Assembly: GCA_000827265.1 (NCBI GenBank)
Contig: KN834754.1
Span: 450,831-514,830, forward strand
Length of the DNA stretch: 64,000 bases
Direction: 5' to 3'
From: Collybiopsis luxurians FD-317 M1
Lineage: Eukaryota; Basidiomycota; Agaricomycetes; Agaricales; Omphalotaceae
In this document: positions 39,260 through 50,669 of the stretch, piece by piece
Layout of the letters: the number at the start of each line of letters is the position of its first letter
Numbering within the stretch: position 1 is the stretch's first letter
The notes under the pieces: generated by a model
The model's input: the letters and a program-made list of their open reading frames with translations, nothing else
What the model was told of the DNA's origin: nothing
Database searches by the model: none
Made by a program: the position numbers and the translations under genes

Positions 39260-39836
39260 GATGTCAGAAGGTAAGTAAGGAGAGACAGGGCGCCACAATG
39301 CCGAAAACTTGTCTCCGAAGACGCCTTGGTCGAAAAAGTAGAATGTGTGTTTCAACGTTTGGTATTCTGAATCTGATTCGTGCAGTGAGCTAAGACACAT
39401 ACGTATACTCTACTATAATACAAAACGATTTTCAAGCTATCGTGAGATCCGTCAAGTCATAAGCTGTTGCTATGTTAGCTATCGTACTCCAGCTAAACTT
39501 GATGTAGGAGCCCGGAAAAAAGACTGAAAAAGGAACCTCTGCGTTGGATACGATATATATATCTCAGATTCCTTTATGAGAAAGAAAATTGATTAATGCA
39601 GACGCGCTTACCCTTTACCGCTTCCCTCAAACACTCTGTCATTCGGCTGCGGACATATCAACTACACTAACTTTCTTTAGAATCTCAAGCTGAACCCTGC
39701 CAGGCCGGGCGGGGCGCGGGATCTATTTTACAAGACTTTGGCCAGGCACATTTGGTTACCTTCCAGGATGACTTAAATATCAACATCTGCTTTATCGGTC
39801 GGCGCTTTTCTTCCTAACTTTTGTCCGCTACCAAAG
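39260..39836. promoter_or_regulatory. Divergent promoter region
   Basis: 577 bp between DNA ligase I (-) and the Crz1-like gene (+). The part next to the ligase is an in-frame upstream extension of its ORF (39260-39400). A GC-rich stretch (CAGGCCGGGCGGGGCGCGGG) lies at about 39700-39720. A TATA-like ATATATATAT run is at about 39551-39559. Confidence 0.4.
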
Positions 39837-40685
39837 ATGAACCCAAGCAAGGTAAACTGCTCAAGTTTCCGCAACGATTGTCTCCAGTAATGCTCATCCA
39901 TCTTCAGGGCCAATACCCCTCCTCCAATCACTGGGACGGACAGCAATATCGCGCTTCCTCCTACGACCCGGCAGGCCAAACCTATGGTACGGGGGGTCCC
40001 AATGAGAGCTATGCAGCTGCGGGTTATTACGCGGTAGGAAATGAGACCTACCTACCAGAAAGTAATCCATCCTCGTCTATAAATCCTCATCAGTACCGCT
40101 ATTCTCAATCCATATCGGCGGTGTCACCCACTCATGTATCTCGCCATTCTCATCACTATCCGTCCCATTCCCATCCACATCATTCTGAACACTCTCAGTC
40201 GTCCACCAGTCCGGCCGCCCACTCTCATGGACACTCTCACAACCACTCAGTATCTCACCCATACGGCCAGTCATATTTGCAGTCCAGCACCTATCCAACT
40301 CAGAGTCGTGCGCGCTCGCATTCGCACTCACAAATGTCCCCATACGACACTAATTCCATGGCATCGCCATCCCATTATCCCCCGCAGGTGCCACTATCCC
40401 CTTCAACGAGTATGACGCAGTATACGGCCTCCCCCTCTCGTCCATTTGCCTGCGATTTATGCTCTCTGTCGTTCAATCGACAGCACGACCTGAAACGGCA
40501 CCGGGAAACTCATACGGGGGAGAAACCATATCTATGCAACGGAGGATGCGGGAAGACGTTCACCAGAAAAGATGCATTAAAACGTCACCAGGTTCGTCGA
40601 CCCTTGTCTCCAGCACATTTCAATGCTCAAAACCCTTTGGCAGTTGGTCAAGGGATGCGGAAAGGTTGATGACACAGTTTCTTGA
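39837..40685 (+). CDS. C2H2 zinc-finger protein, Crz1-like
   Basis: A transcription factor of 246 residues. Exons 39837-39851 (MNPSK), 39908-40591 and 40644-40685. The N-terminal two thirds are low complexity: Tyr/Gly/Ser, then a His/Ser block (HSHHYPSHSHPHHSEHS, HSHGHSHNHS) at about 40140-40260. Two C2H2 fingers close the protein: FACDLCSLSFNRQHDLKRHRETH, linker TGEKPY, then LCNGGCGKTFTRKDALKRHQ, ending LVKGCGKVDDTVS. The finger pair with CNGGCGKTFTRKDALKRH is the type seen in fungal Crz1/Prz1 calcineurin-responsive factors. The protein is short for Crz1, and no PxIxIT docking site was noticed. The long ORF runs past the last donor, so the tail given here relies on intron 40592-40643. Confidence 0.85.
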
Positions 40686-40852
40686 GGGTGCGTTGAACAG
40701 TCTGAGCCAATAAACATGGGCAAGCAAGCAGGAAATTGCGTTTCTCTCTCCCTCTCTCTATTCTATTGTACATTCTATTTTGTTCAAAGCGTCAGTAATA
40801 TCTGCGAAGAAAGGACGCAATCGCTCACACCTGTATAATTATACGTACATTA

Positions 40853-41567
40853 TTATTGTTGAATCGACAACTCCATAATCCAAGCATCCCTAGGAACTAT
40901 TTTCTTGTAGTAATTTTCATGGATCCCCGTTTGGACGAATCCATGTTTTTCGTAAAACTTTTTCGCCTCTGAATTTGAGGTCTGAACATGAAGATAAATT
41001 CTGTCAATTTTGGGTTTGGGGTGTGATTTGACGGCGTCGATGATCTCTTGAAGCGAATGGGAACCGAGCCCTCTGGAACGGTAAGGCTGACCCAGAGAGC
41101 GAATAAAGATGAGCCTGACAGAGAAATCCTAGCAGGACGTTCACATACAGCTAGCACACCCATGGTCATTAGATACAGGCAATTTCCATTGTCCTTAGTC
41201 TCAATTCGACAACATATTGTTCCAACTGTACAGAGTCAGATTTGCCGTTAGGTCGCCGTAAGACAAGCCACTGACCTGGAATGTCGTTGTAGTATACTGT
41301 CCGAGGGAACTCATAAGATAGCCACGCGTTGACAGATGAATCAACGCGTACCGAGTTTACAGAAATTCTCTACTTCAGGCTTCAAGACATCTGTATAGAA
41401 CCGGTCGCTGTAAGATATAGGAAATAAGACCGAATTTAGTTTTCTAAGCTAGAAGAGGGTCTGGTCAGTCCTGTCGAGAAAGATAATTCAAAAAATGTGT
41501 TAACTGTGCCGAGATTGTGAGGAGTTAGAGAGGCAAAGGAAATTTTGGAATCAGCTACAGAGCCCAT
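40853..41567 (-). CDS. NAA50: N-alpha-acetyltransferase 50 (Naa50, GNAT family)
   Basis: Catalytic subunit of NatE, which acetylates protein N-termini beginning with Met and often docks on NatA at the ribosome. Five exons give about 163 residues (169 in human): start MGSVADSKISFASLTPHNLG; LRKLNSVLFPISYSDRFYTD; VYYNDIP; VGTICCRIE and LYLMTMGVLA; then PYRSRGLGSHSLQEII, whose RxxGLG is the acetyl-CoA loop; IYLHVQTSNSEAKKFYEKHG; and HENYYKKIVPRDAWIM. Each is a Naa50 landmark. The first intron (41452-41506 region) was placed so that GT joins LRKLNS in frame. Neighbouring genes are unrelated. Confidence 0.93.
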
Positions 41568-43056
41568 GGAGTGGTTGCCGTTCAAGTCAGGGAAGGTTGA
41601 GTTTAAGCGCCTAGATGCCGTATGGGGAGCTACCCCCTCAACCTTCAAGATCTCAGGCCTCAGGTGCTGTAGGTAAGTTTCCTTCGTAAGTTTAATTCCA
41701 GACGAACATTTGTTCAATTTGTTACTTCCGTCCCAGTCGCTCTTGTCTGTTCTCTTAATCCTGAACCGGAGAGTGCTAGAACCCGCTAGCCTGCGTTAAC
41801 GTGTCGTTTCAACTGCTGGAGATGATTTATTGGCTCTTTTCAATGAGTTCACTATATGTACATTCGACACGTCAAGCTAAATATGTCAAGATCTCTTCTT
41901 AGCTTACTCGACTCACCCTGGTTTTTTGTATATGACATAGTTCGATTCATTCGTCGGGAATTTATACCCACTGGGCAATTCACAATTCACATCAAGGCCA
42001 TTTGCTGGCGTTCTCCCAGCTTTGGTGAGTAAAGCAGACCCCTAGATCTCATTTCCAGGATCAAAACATGTACTAATCCCTCGTCCGTTTGGTAAGATTA
42101 AGGTGCACATCCAACGTGTATTCCGATGATGTTTATGAGTAACTTCACTCATTGATTTTTCGCGTTTACTATTCACAAATTCATTCGCGGGAAAGAGTAT
42201 TCTTTTTGGGTCCTTCCGACTCTTGCGGTTCTAGTCCCAAACGATATGTATAAACAAGTAAGGTTATTTGCTTCAATGATAGTCGCGATTGCGCTACCGA
42301 CATTGAGGTCACTATCTTGATGATCTCTTTCTTGATCTCGGGCAAGGTGGGTCATGCAGATAGAGAGAGATTACGTTTTGAGGTCCTGGAGCTGGAGGTG
42401 ATTTGCATGGCCTTTCGGAGTGAGCGCTTCCTGGACATCATGGGGATCTTTCTTTAATTCATGATTTTTGAATATTTTTGCGTCGGGACTCGCTAGTGCT
42501 TCATTGGACAGGGGAAGCGGATCTGACAGACTGGAGCTTAGCCCTACACAATATAATTCTGAATGCTTTGTAGGTCTGTTGATGGTCGATAGGGAATTGA
42601 TGTTATGACAAGACATTTGACGGACTTCTTGTGAGGCTATACATAAGTAAACCAGGTTGTAAGACTGTTTCTCGTTAGTGGTTGCTCAATAAAGCATAGC
42701 GAGCCCAACGGACTTGCTGGAACTTGATTTACCAATTTGTAAACAAGTTGGAATGAGCACTTCAACATTGTTTCAACAGCAGGGGCAGGCCATTGAATGA
42801 TGTCATGATGTTCCTGTTGACTAGGCAGTTTATCCATCGAGATTAGTTGAGAGATACCTATCCAAGGAACATTGTAATTTACAAAACATAGCAATGCGAG
42901 ATGCAAGATGTGTGCTGATGGTACAGTATGCGGATGGGAAGATACAAGTTGAAAAATGAACGCCATACAAGCACGAATAGCCGATCGATAGCAAGTGAAA
43001 GCAGTGGTCCAAAGTAAAACGGCAAGACAGGGGATAAAAAACACATAGGAGCCGCC
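41568..43056. other. Intergenic region without a confident gene
   Basis: 1489 bp between two minus-strand genes. ORFs at 42371-42616 and 42637-43044 (both minus) have fairly protein-like composition but no recognised motif, no clear promoter and no convincing splice partner. They may be long 3' UTR of the upstream 191-residue gene or a decayed gene. Confidence 0.4.
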
Positions 43057-43684
43057 CTAAAGTCCTCTTGATGCGCTCTGTTTCCTCGATGGTTTCTTCC
43101 GAGGGGAGCGCTGGAGAAAGTCGAGATAGCAACTCTCGTAACTTCGAAAGACACAGTTCTCGTTCTCATCGTATTCAGTAAGAGTAGCCCAAACGCAGTG
43201 CCAAGACGGATTCTCTCCCGAGAATTTAAAGCAAACAGCCTGATGCTCCTGGTCCCATCTGTCATCGTGGCTCTGCTTCCGGTGAAAGGCTTTGTCGCAT
43301 AGCTTTATTATGGCACAGTCAACAATCTCGAGGGTCTCCTGGCCAACGGTACCGGAGTTGGCGATGCGCTGGAAAGCGTCATCCATTTCGAGCACTTTAG
43401 GGATGCCCTTCCACCGGGGGTCATATCCATCTACGAGAACCTGAGCCGTTGTATAGTCATTGAAATCGAGAGTGAGAGCAGGATGGGATGAAGAGCGCGA
43501 GATTCTAATCAACTTTTTGCCGATGAGTTGATCAGGATCTATGCTGTGAGGATGGATAGGTGAGAAAGAATAGCAACTGAGAGAAAGGGACGGACCCTAT
43601 GGGATCACGACGTGCTAGGGGTGGTGGTCGTGGTCGTTTCCTTGTGGGAGAAGAGGCTGAAGAGAGGTGTTCGTCGTCGGACAT
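43057..43684 (-). CDS. Orphan protein (191 residues)
   Basis: Two exons, 43684-43596 and 43543-43057, sum to 576 nt. It starts MSDDEHLSSASSPTRKRPRPPPLARRD with a basic, NLS-like cluster (RKRPRPPP) and ends with another (RSPRKKPSRKQS). The centre has a compact folded part: IGKKLIRISR, TAQVLVDGYDPRWKGIPKVLE, CVWATLTEYDENENCVFRS. I do not recognise the family; basic flanks suggest a nuclear protein. Its start is 78 bp from the divergent MAP kinase kinase start. Confidence 0.75.
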
Positions 43685-43762
43685 GATGGAGGAAGAGGGA
43701 AGGTATATTCACATCACCTGACCTTACTTGACCTTGCCTGGTTACAGTGACTATCATCAGCC
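43685..43762. promoter_or_regulatory. 78-bp shared divergent promoter
   Basis: Only 78 bp separate the 191-residue orphan (-) from the MAP kinase kinase (+). The sequence has the repeat ACCTGACCTTACTTGACCTTGCCTGG, with ACCT(T/G) units at about 43716-43741. Confidence 0.55.
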
Positions 43763-45489
43763 ATGCAAACCAGCCAGTTATCCCGACCTCCTCAGCAATT
43801 ACGGGGTCCACGCCCCCGGATGCGCTCAGTATCCCCAGCTCCAGCTCTAGCCTCAGCCATTCTTCCAGAAACTCCACCACTTAATATCAGAAAAGCTCAT
43901 CCTTCAGATCAGCCTAGGAATTCTCCTACCCCGTCTCTCACCCTCGTTATTCCCAATGCTGCATCCCGTACACCCACTCCGAGCCTTCCTAAGCTCATTA
44001 TTAATTCTTCCGCCCCATCTCACGATGATGACGGTTACAGTTACTATCATGGCGGTCCTTCAACTGTAGTTTCTTCCGGTGGCTCTCAGGATGAAAGTAC
44101 CATTCAGCCGACCTCTACTACGCGCCCAGTGATCAACACTACAATTCCCTCCAGAGCAAACGAACCTATCGAAACCATCCGTAACGCTATCTCTAACATG
44201 CGTCTTTCAGACGACGAAGAGTCTCGTGTGCAAGAGTCTATCTCTTCTGATCCTTTTTCGGATGATGTTTTGGAAGAGATATGCAGACTCGGTGAAGGCG
44301 CAGGCGGTGCTGTCCACAAAGTAAGGGACAAACGCACGGGTAAGATCATGGCCCGAAAGACAATCACCACCCGCGCTGTACCTATGATCCAGCTCGAGCG
44401 CGAACTGTCCATTATGTCTTCCACCAAACATCTCAATATCATCCACTTTTATGGAGCTTACATGTCTCCATCTTCCAGCGAGGTCAAAATCTTGATGGAT
44501 TATAGCGAGGGTGGTAGTCTGGAGACGGTAGGGAAGAGAATCAAGGAGCGCAATGCGATCGTAGGAGAAAAGATTGCAGGTCGTTTGGCAGAAGGAGTAA
44601 GTTGAGCGTCATCGACTCGCCAATTATTGGTTCTCTTGACCAGGTATTCTAGATTTTACAAGGTCTGGCGTATCTTCACACAAAGCAGACGATACATCGC
44701 GACATTAAGCCTTCCAACATCTTACTGTCGAGAGAGGGAATCGTTAAACTCTGTGATTTCGGTGTCTCTGGTAAACTGGAAGGTTCTTTGGCCTACACAT
44801 TCACTGGTACGAGCTTTTATATGGCGGTAAGCAAACTAACCAGTTTTCATATACGCATTTAAGCTAATATACATTCTCCTAGCCTGAGCGCATTTGTGGA
44901 CACGAGTACACCATAAGGTCTGACGTTTGGTCCACTGGAATATCGTTGTTGGAATTGGTCCAAAATCGGTTCCCCTTCCCTAATGATTTGCCCCCGATCG
45001 AACTGATGATGTATATCACAACGGGCGATGTAAGTTGTTCCACCTGGCCATTGCCCAAGTACTTCTAATGACTCTCATTAGCCTCCTCAACTAGAAGATG
45101 AAGGTGGGGTTGTCTGGAGCGCCCTGATGAAAGATTTCATCAAACAAACGTGTGTATTTTGTGCTTCTATGTTTCTATTTTTCATGCCCGCTTCTTGCAG
45201 CTTAATCGTGGATGCTTTGAGTCGTCCTACTCCGAAAATGATGCTTTCCCATCCCTGGATAGTAGACGTAATGAAGCAAGAGGTTCATATGGCGAAGTGG
45301 TTACGTCAAGTTTGGGACTGGAAAAAAACCGGTCGATCCAAAGACGAGTACGTTGCCAATTGATCCTAAATTTTCTTTAGCCTGATCGTCCTCGCCGTTT
45401 CAAGCTCCAGTACTTCTCGACCTGGAACCGCCAATGGTCATTCGAGGCCACCTTCTTCAGACTCTTCTCCACAAGCCGAGGATGCCTAA
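43763..45489 (+). CDS. MAP kinase kinase, Mkk1/Mkk2 (Pek1) type
   Basis: Dual-specificity kinase of the cell-wall-integrity cascade, between a Bck1-type MAPKKK and an Slt2-type MAPK. A Pro/Ser/Thr-rich N-terminus of about 170 residues precedes the catalytic domain. Visible motifs: glycine loop [12 protein letters not shown], Lys in MARKTI, THRD-type [21 protein letters not shown], an activation loop [17 protein letters not shown] with the phosphorylatable Thr residues, and [20 protein letters not shown]. The loop [14 protein letters not shown] is characteristic of Mkk1/2 rather than Ste7 or Pbs2. After the C-lobe comes VRQ-like [10 protein letters not shown], then a disordered tail ending SSPQAEDA reached through intron 45348-45400. 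All introns checked are GT-AG. Confidence 0.9.
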
Positions 45490-47719
45490 TAAGTTTTCAC
45501 GCTTCGCCGCACATATCTCGATAGAATCGCTTTGTCGTGTCGACATACGCTTGTTTTCCTCATTCATCTTCTCATTCATCTTCTCGCGGTTCCTCTTACT
45601 TCTGTCTAACCCTTGATTTTTCTGGTGCTTTGTATACAGTTAATCAATTCTTTTGATATACATTACATCTGCAAACTGTCTTGTCTATAGTTCGCTTTTT
45701 TCCGAATTCGCTCATCGCCATAATCATTGGACATTCTTTCAATCCTTTTCCCAAGCTTGCCAATGTGGATTCTGCTTCTTTGCTATACAGATAATACAAT
45801 CAGTCGTGTACTTCACATACTAAACTGCTGAACGCCATCACCAAAATGTCCCAGACGTTTATTGTATGATATAGAGCTATACTAAGGGATGAGCTGCTGT
45901 GATCGCTATGGAGGTCTTATCATACCTTGTGCCCCTCATTGTAATGTAGGTGTAGGCTTGGGACCATTCGGTGACGACCCTTTCGTTTGTTTTCAGCATT
46001 GAATTCGTGAGTACCAGCCAATCAGGACAAGCCGACGTCCGAAGACAGTGTGCATTTTTTTCGCGGGAAGTCCGTGGCATTGAGAGCGTCGATCATGTTC
46101 TGACGGGGACCAACTAGCATATACATACGAGAGATATCATTGGGCTGAGAAGACTATCCTCCGTAGAACTTCCCACAGAATGACAACAAAAAAGCCAAAA
46201 ACGTGCTCAACTGGTGTCTGTATTACTCGAAGTTCAAACATAACCCCTTTAGGGAATACGGATAGTCGGAACGAGCCTACCAGAATGCTGTCATCCACGC
46301 CGAATCTTTGGACCTGCAGAGTTTCTCAGAACTCCAACCAGTACTGTAAGCCTCGTCCTCTGAGCACTGCGTAAGCTCAGTGTCTAATTTGCTTCTCGAG
46401 GTGGCGTTTTAATCAAGTACAGCCACTGGTGGATAGCCGGGAAGCTTTTTTGATGATCGACCGGATATGTACTTACTGAGATCGAAGCGAAGTAAAGACC
46501 GAGCCATTGTTAAGTTGGGCTCTGCTAAGTTGAGCTCGGGGCTGTCGACAAGTTTGATATAGATATGGTTATGGTTCCTTTGTCCAGGATTCTCGGTCGA
46601 CAGAATGTTCTGTCGATATATTAAATGAATGCTAGGAAGAACAGGTGTCGCACCTCCGACGATTCATGTCTTTCCGGTTTGAATTTCAACGGAAGGTCCC
46701 AAAGTTCCGGTTCTGTTGGAAAGGATTTTATCCTGTTTTTTTTTTGCTTGTTCTTGTCTTTGTGATAAATCTGGCCTGGAGAGTCGTGCTGCCGGTGTCC
46801 GTATCTCGAATGAAGAGACAATCACAATTCATACTTTAACTAGGCATTCTGACTGAAAAGTCGTGGTGTATATTATGGTACATACTAGAGTCTGTAACGT
46901 ACGATACGAGAGACAGGTCTGAGGTCACTGCACGGCTATTAGATGTCACAAAGACGTTCTGACTGGTATTTTGTCTCCGTCAACGTGTAAGTAAATCAGA
47001 AAACGTCACCAGTAGGGCCGTCTTGCCCAAGTCACGAGCCTTCAGGACATCATGAAGACATCGGTACTAACATGCGTCGTCCTTGCCTGCTGAATCTCCA
47101 GAACCTCTGATCCTTCGGCGCTGCGTGATGAGCATTATTATGTACAGTGGCTGCCTTCTGTTTCGGTACCACTGCAGGTAGGGCATTGTATTGACAAGGA
47201 TTATAAATGACTAAGAAGCTGGAGGGTAGGGAGAGTAAGGTTCGATTTAGAGTACAAGGATTGATTTAATAACGAGACTGAAAGAAAATTGTTCAAAATG
47301 CACTATAGATGAAACGTAAAAAGCAAGCAAACCTATGATCGGAACAAAAGCCGCGCCCCGACTGGAAACACTAATCAGGAAAAAGGCCGCATCTTTACAT
47401 GTGGTGAGGGTAAAAAATACTGCTGAATTATTCATCCTCATTCCAATTTCCAAAACCAAGCATGAAACGTACGAAAACTGAGATATGGGATGCCTCGGAC
47501 TAAATCACAACACGAAACTGATATCATATCAAGCAAGGAAATTCTGGGCTTGCATAATGGAGCTATACATAAAGACACGCTCTGCGACCCTTAGATCTGA
47601 TATTCGGTGATCCACGGTTGGCTGACCCGTATCGTTGGCGGAAGCCACTTCAATTTTGCTTGTTATAAGATTTGTTATTCCTCTTTGCTTCTCTCTCTCT
47701 GCCAGCCTTTTTTTTGTGA
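45490..47719. other. Gene-poor intergenic region
   Basis: 2230 bp, the longest stretch without a supported gene. It includes the MAP kinase kinase 3' UTR, a perfect 20-bp palindrome at 46597-46616, a short direct repeat (TAAGTTGGGCTC / TAAGTTGAGCTC, about 46513-46537) and the promoter of the Zn2Cys6 gene at its right end. No ORF shows family motifs; no terminal repeats or transposase motifs were seen. Confidence 0.45.
46597..46616. repeat. Perfect inverted repeat, 9-bp arms and 2-bp centre
   Basis: TCGACAGAA, TG, TTCTGTCGA. The dyad is exact and lies alone in a noncoding region, as expected for a dimeric factor site or a small hairpin. Confidence 0.7.
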
Positions 47720-48833
47720 TGTCCTAGTGCGTCCTGGATCAGCTTTGGAAGCTTTCTCTGCTCATTTGCTTGTTCAGTAGCCCTCCGACGCATTATTTAC
47801 CTCCGCTACCAAACTATTACCCATCACCGCATCTTCCTCAACCTCATGTTACACCTCCCCAGTCTCGACAGGAGACTACCCAGCAGCGCAAAAGGCCCAA
47901 ATATACCCGTTCAAAAACGGGATGTTTAACTTGTCGCGTCAAAAAAATCAAGGTATGAAAGATGGCACTTTCTTGGATTGTTTTCAACCGAGAACGTGCA
48001 GTGCGACGAGACGAAGCCCACTTGTATGCGATGTACCCACGGACAGCGAGACGTAGGTTTCTAAAATAGCGTCTGCATTGAGATGTTCAGACGATGCTAA
48101 AATACTTCAATGTCAGTGCACATGGCCGGAAGGTACCCCAGCGCGAAAGAAGTCGACGGCTAGGAAAGATTCTCTAGATACCGATGGGCGTCCGTCCACT
48201 GCAGGCTCATCGATATCGGAAAGTTCTACTCCACCGACCAGAGACCATACGCCCCCACGGACCCAGCCTCTCGAGCTTGATTTGCCTCCTCTTGCGTCCA
48301 GGAGACCAACGTCGTTAGCGCCGTCTGCTCAGATTCTGACTCTTCCCAGGATTGATCGTTTCGTGTTTTAGTGAGGCCTACCTTCAACTTCATCCTTTAC
48401 ATCCCCCCGATTCTTCTCTTCGTCGACATGGGTTAGTTATGCTCATTCTATCTGTTGCTGTACCTAATCCAACCTTCATAGTGGTGACGATCGTTTCGCC
48501 TACACCCATCCTTCCGGCTCCTCAAACCTGGATTCGTTGCCAGAAAATGACCCTTACGTTCTTCAAAATCGTTATGATCATTCCTACATCTCTCATCCGA
48601 CCACGCGACCCACTATCGGTCCTGGAATGCGCCCTACTGAGCACGTTTTATCTCCTGCACAGTGGCATGTTCCTGTGCTCGCTCCAGTTCATGTCAGTGC
48701 CTACGTAAGTTCCCCCCCTGCTTTCACGTTACCAAAGCATTGACTCCTTCTACGTTTCCAGTATTCGCCTGTGACAGCCCGGATAGTAACTCCAAATTCT
48801 TCTCATGAGCAACTCAACCACCGCTACCCTTGA
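47720..48833 (+). CDS. Small Zn(II)2Cys6 binuclear-cluster protein
   Basis: Fungal-type DNA-binding protein of 260 residues. Seven exons (47720-47727, 47778-47952, 48002-48052, 48117-48310, 48372-48431, 48482-48704, 48762-48833) sum to 783 nt. The six-Cys cluster, split over three exons, reads CLTCRVKKIKCDETKPTC then MRC and GQRDCTWP, preceded by basic YTRSKTG. A Pro/Ser/Thr-rich tail follows; there is no fungal-specific transcription factor (middle homology) domain, so it is much shorter than Gal4-type regulators. The coding part of exon 1 is only 8 nt (ATG TCC TA), a start supported by phase, since no ATG lies in frame in exon 2 upstream of the cluster. The donor at 48311 (GTCGTT) is weak. 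Confidence 0.83.
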
Positions 48834-50669
48834 TTCACGTTTAATGTTTCACAACGGAGATGCTCGACGAGCCAGAAATCAGTCGCTTATTTATACCCTT
48901 TTCTCTTCCCGTGTACTTTATCCTAATCTTTTGGCTTCCGCTATCGATATCTTCATGTGCCCTGGAGAAGAGGGATTATGTTTCAAAATCATGAGATTCA
49001 AAACACACAAATTGACAATACTTCTTTACTGGAACTGTGTTGCAACACTTAGAACTGTATATACTTACATTTCCATATTTGTATATTAAACAAGTCTATC
49101 TTCAACTCGCACATTGGGTGAATGTAATCGGCTACTGGTGTTATGAGGGCTTTGCAGAGCTGCAAGGTTTTACTGCAACAACAGAGCCTAGACATTTATT
49201 GACAGATTCACTCAAAGAAGCATGAGCTCTTTTTTTGGAACGTTGCCAACCCGAACTGATCTATTATTATGTTGCAGCAACAGACAGACATAGTCACAGT
49301 CAAGTATGGAAGGATGCCTTTGTCTTTGAATTGTTTAGAATTCCTTTCACCAGTGTGCCTATGCCTCCCATTGAGCGACGAAGAGGCGATCTATCCCCCT
49401 CAGTAATTAGTCTTGTGCCAGATGTCCTAAGGATTTGGGTCAAGGGTCCTGCAGTTCACAAGCTTCAAATTCTACTGCACCGCCGAAAGTAATTTGAGGA
49501 GGGACTGGGTATGGGAATCCCGTTTTCGCATGTACAAATACCTTCATATTGTTCTTCTGACGTTTATGTAAATGATAACCACCTAAAAAGATAGAGAAAA
49601 CCCAGAATTAAAGAGGCCGAACTGGCCTGCAGACGAACAAGACACACATCCACTGACATCGACTGCGTCAAAATTGATCGGAAGACCAATGGATGGGGCA
49701 GGTTGGGAGCATGTGTGTCTATTGGGGTTGCGGAGATTCCAGGACATTGGTCCAGAGTTAGAAGGGAGCTGGCAGCCTTCATCGACCCCTGATTCGACCT
49801 CGCAGATAACGATGGGGGGTAAGATGAGTTTCAACTGAAGATACAAATGAAAGTAATTAAAATCTGACCCAATAGTCGCAAAATGGCTTTGGTTCAGGAC
49901 GATTTCAGCGGTCTTCCTTACCCCACCTACAGCGGGCATCTGTTAGTGAAGTAACAAAGGTAATTGCAAAGCACATACTCTGGCTTGGGTGCGTTTTCCT
50001 ACCCTGTGTCGATCGGCGACTAATGACCGCGGTCTTGAGAATCGTAGATAGGCTTTGAGAGTATCTCGATATCACTCATCATACTGCCTGGAGACTTGGT
50101 GCTTTATTCAAGGCAGGGTGTCTCGCGTCGATGGGACATTCAGTTCAAAACCGTAAAGATCTTCGCCTATTATGAGAACAGTAATAGCTGTGGTGGTACC
50201 AGGTTCGCCGCATTGTGAATCGCGGCCAGAAAATGACAACTAGGATGAGATATACTGAACTGTTTCACGAATGAGACATTTTACGCTGCTATGTAGAAAG
50301 TGACTTCTCCGTGCGGACTATCCCACACATTCTTCGCGCAATTTGAAGCTGACTTTTTTTTTTCTTCAAGTTGAAGCAATATGGGGCAATAATAACAGGA
50401 AATGATACCGCCATCACCAATACCGCCCAAAAAATATGCAGGGAGACGAATCATGATATAACCACGATCACTAGATTATCTTGGGGTTTATCACCCAAGG
50501 ATAAAGGCTTATAGAGGAGGCGGGATGGATAGGTATATAGAGTAGGTTGGGCCAATTTCTGGTGATGGCCAGAATTGAGCTTAATTGAGCGCCAATCAAT
50601 TTGGCATGTGCAATTCTACTTAGCCACCGAGCGCCCTACTTCTTCGATATCAACCCTGTTCATCGCAGA
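48834..50669. other. Intergenic region without a confident gene
   Basis: 1836 bp. ORFs at 48805-49089 and 49235-49492 (+) and 49583-49939 (-) have no recognisable motif. A T-rich run at 50356-50364 is followed by the short dyad CTTCAAGTTGAAG (50364-50376). The right end is the promoter of the 152-residue orphan. Confidence 0.4.

Noticed and set aside
40592..40669. Read-through C-terminus of the Crz1-like protein (VRRPLSPAHF...)
   Set aside because: A 52-bp intron at 40592-40643 with good borders restores LVKGCGK, a tail expected after this type of finger pair.
42371..43044. Two minus-strand ORFs (81 and 135 codons) as a gene
   Set aside because: No recognised motif, no convincing start or splice chain linking them; may be 3' UTR or decayed sequence.
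48805..49492. Plus-strand ORFs downstream of the Zn2Cys6 gene as further exons of it
   Set aside because: The Zn2Cys6 model ends at a stop in phase at 48833, and the later ORFs have no family-like sequence.
49583..49939. 118-codon minus-strand ORF with several Cys, considered as a hydrophobin
   Set aside because: The Cys spacing lacks the paired CC pattern of hydrophobins, and there is no signal peptide.
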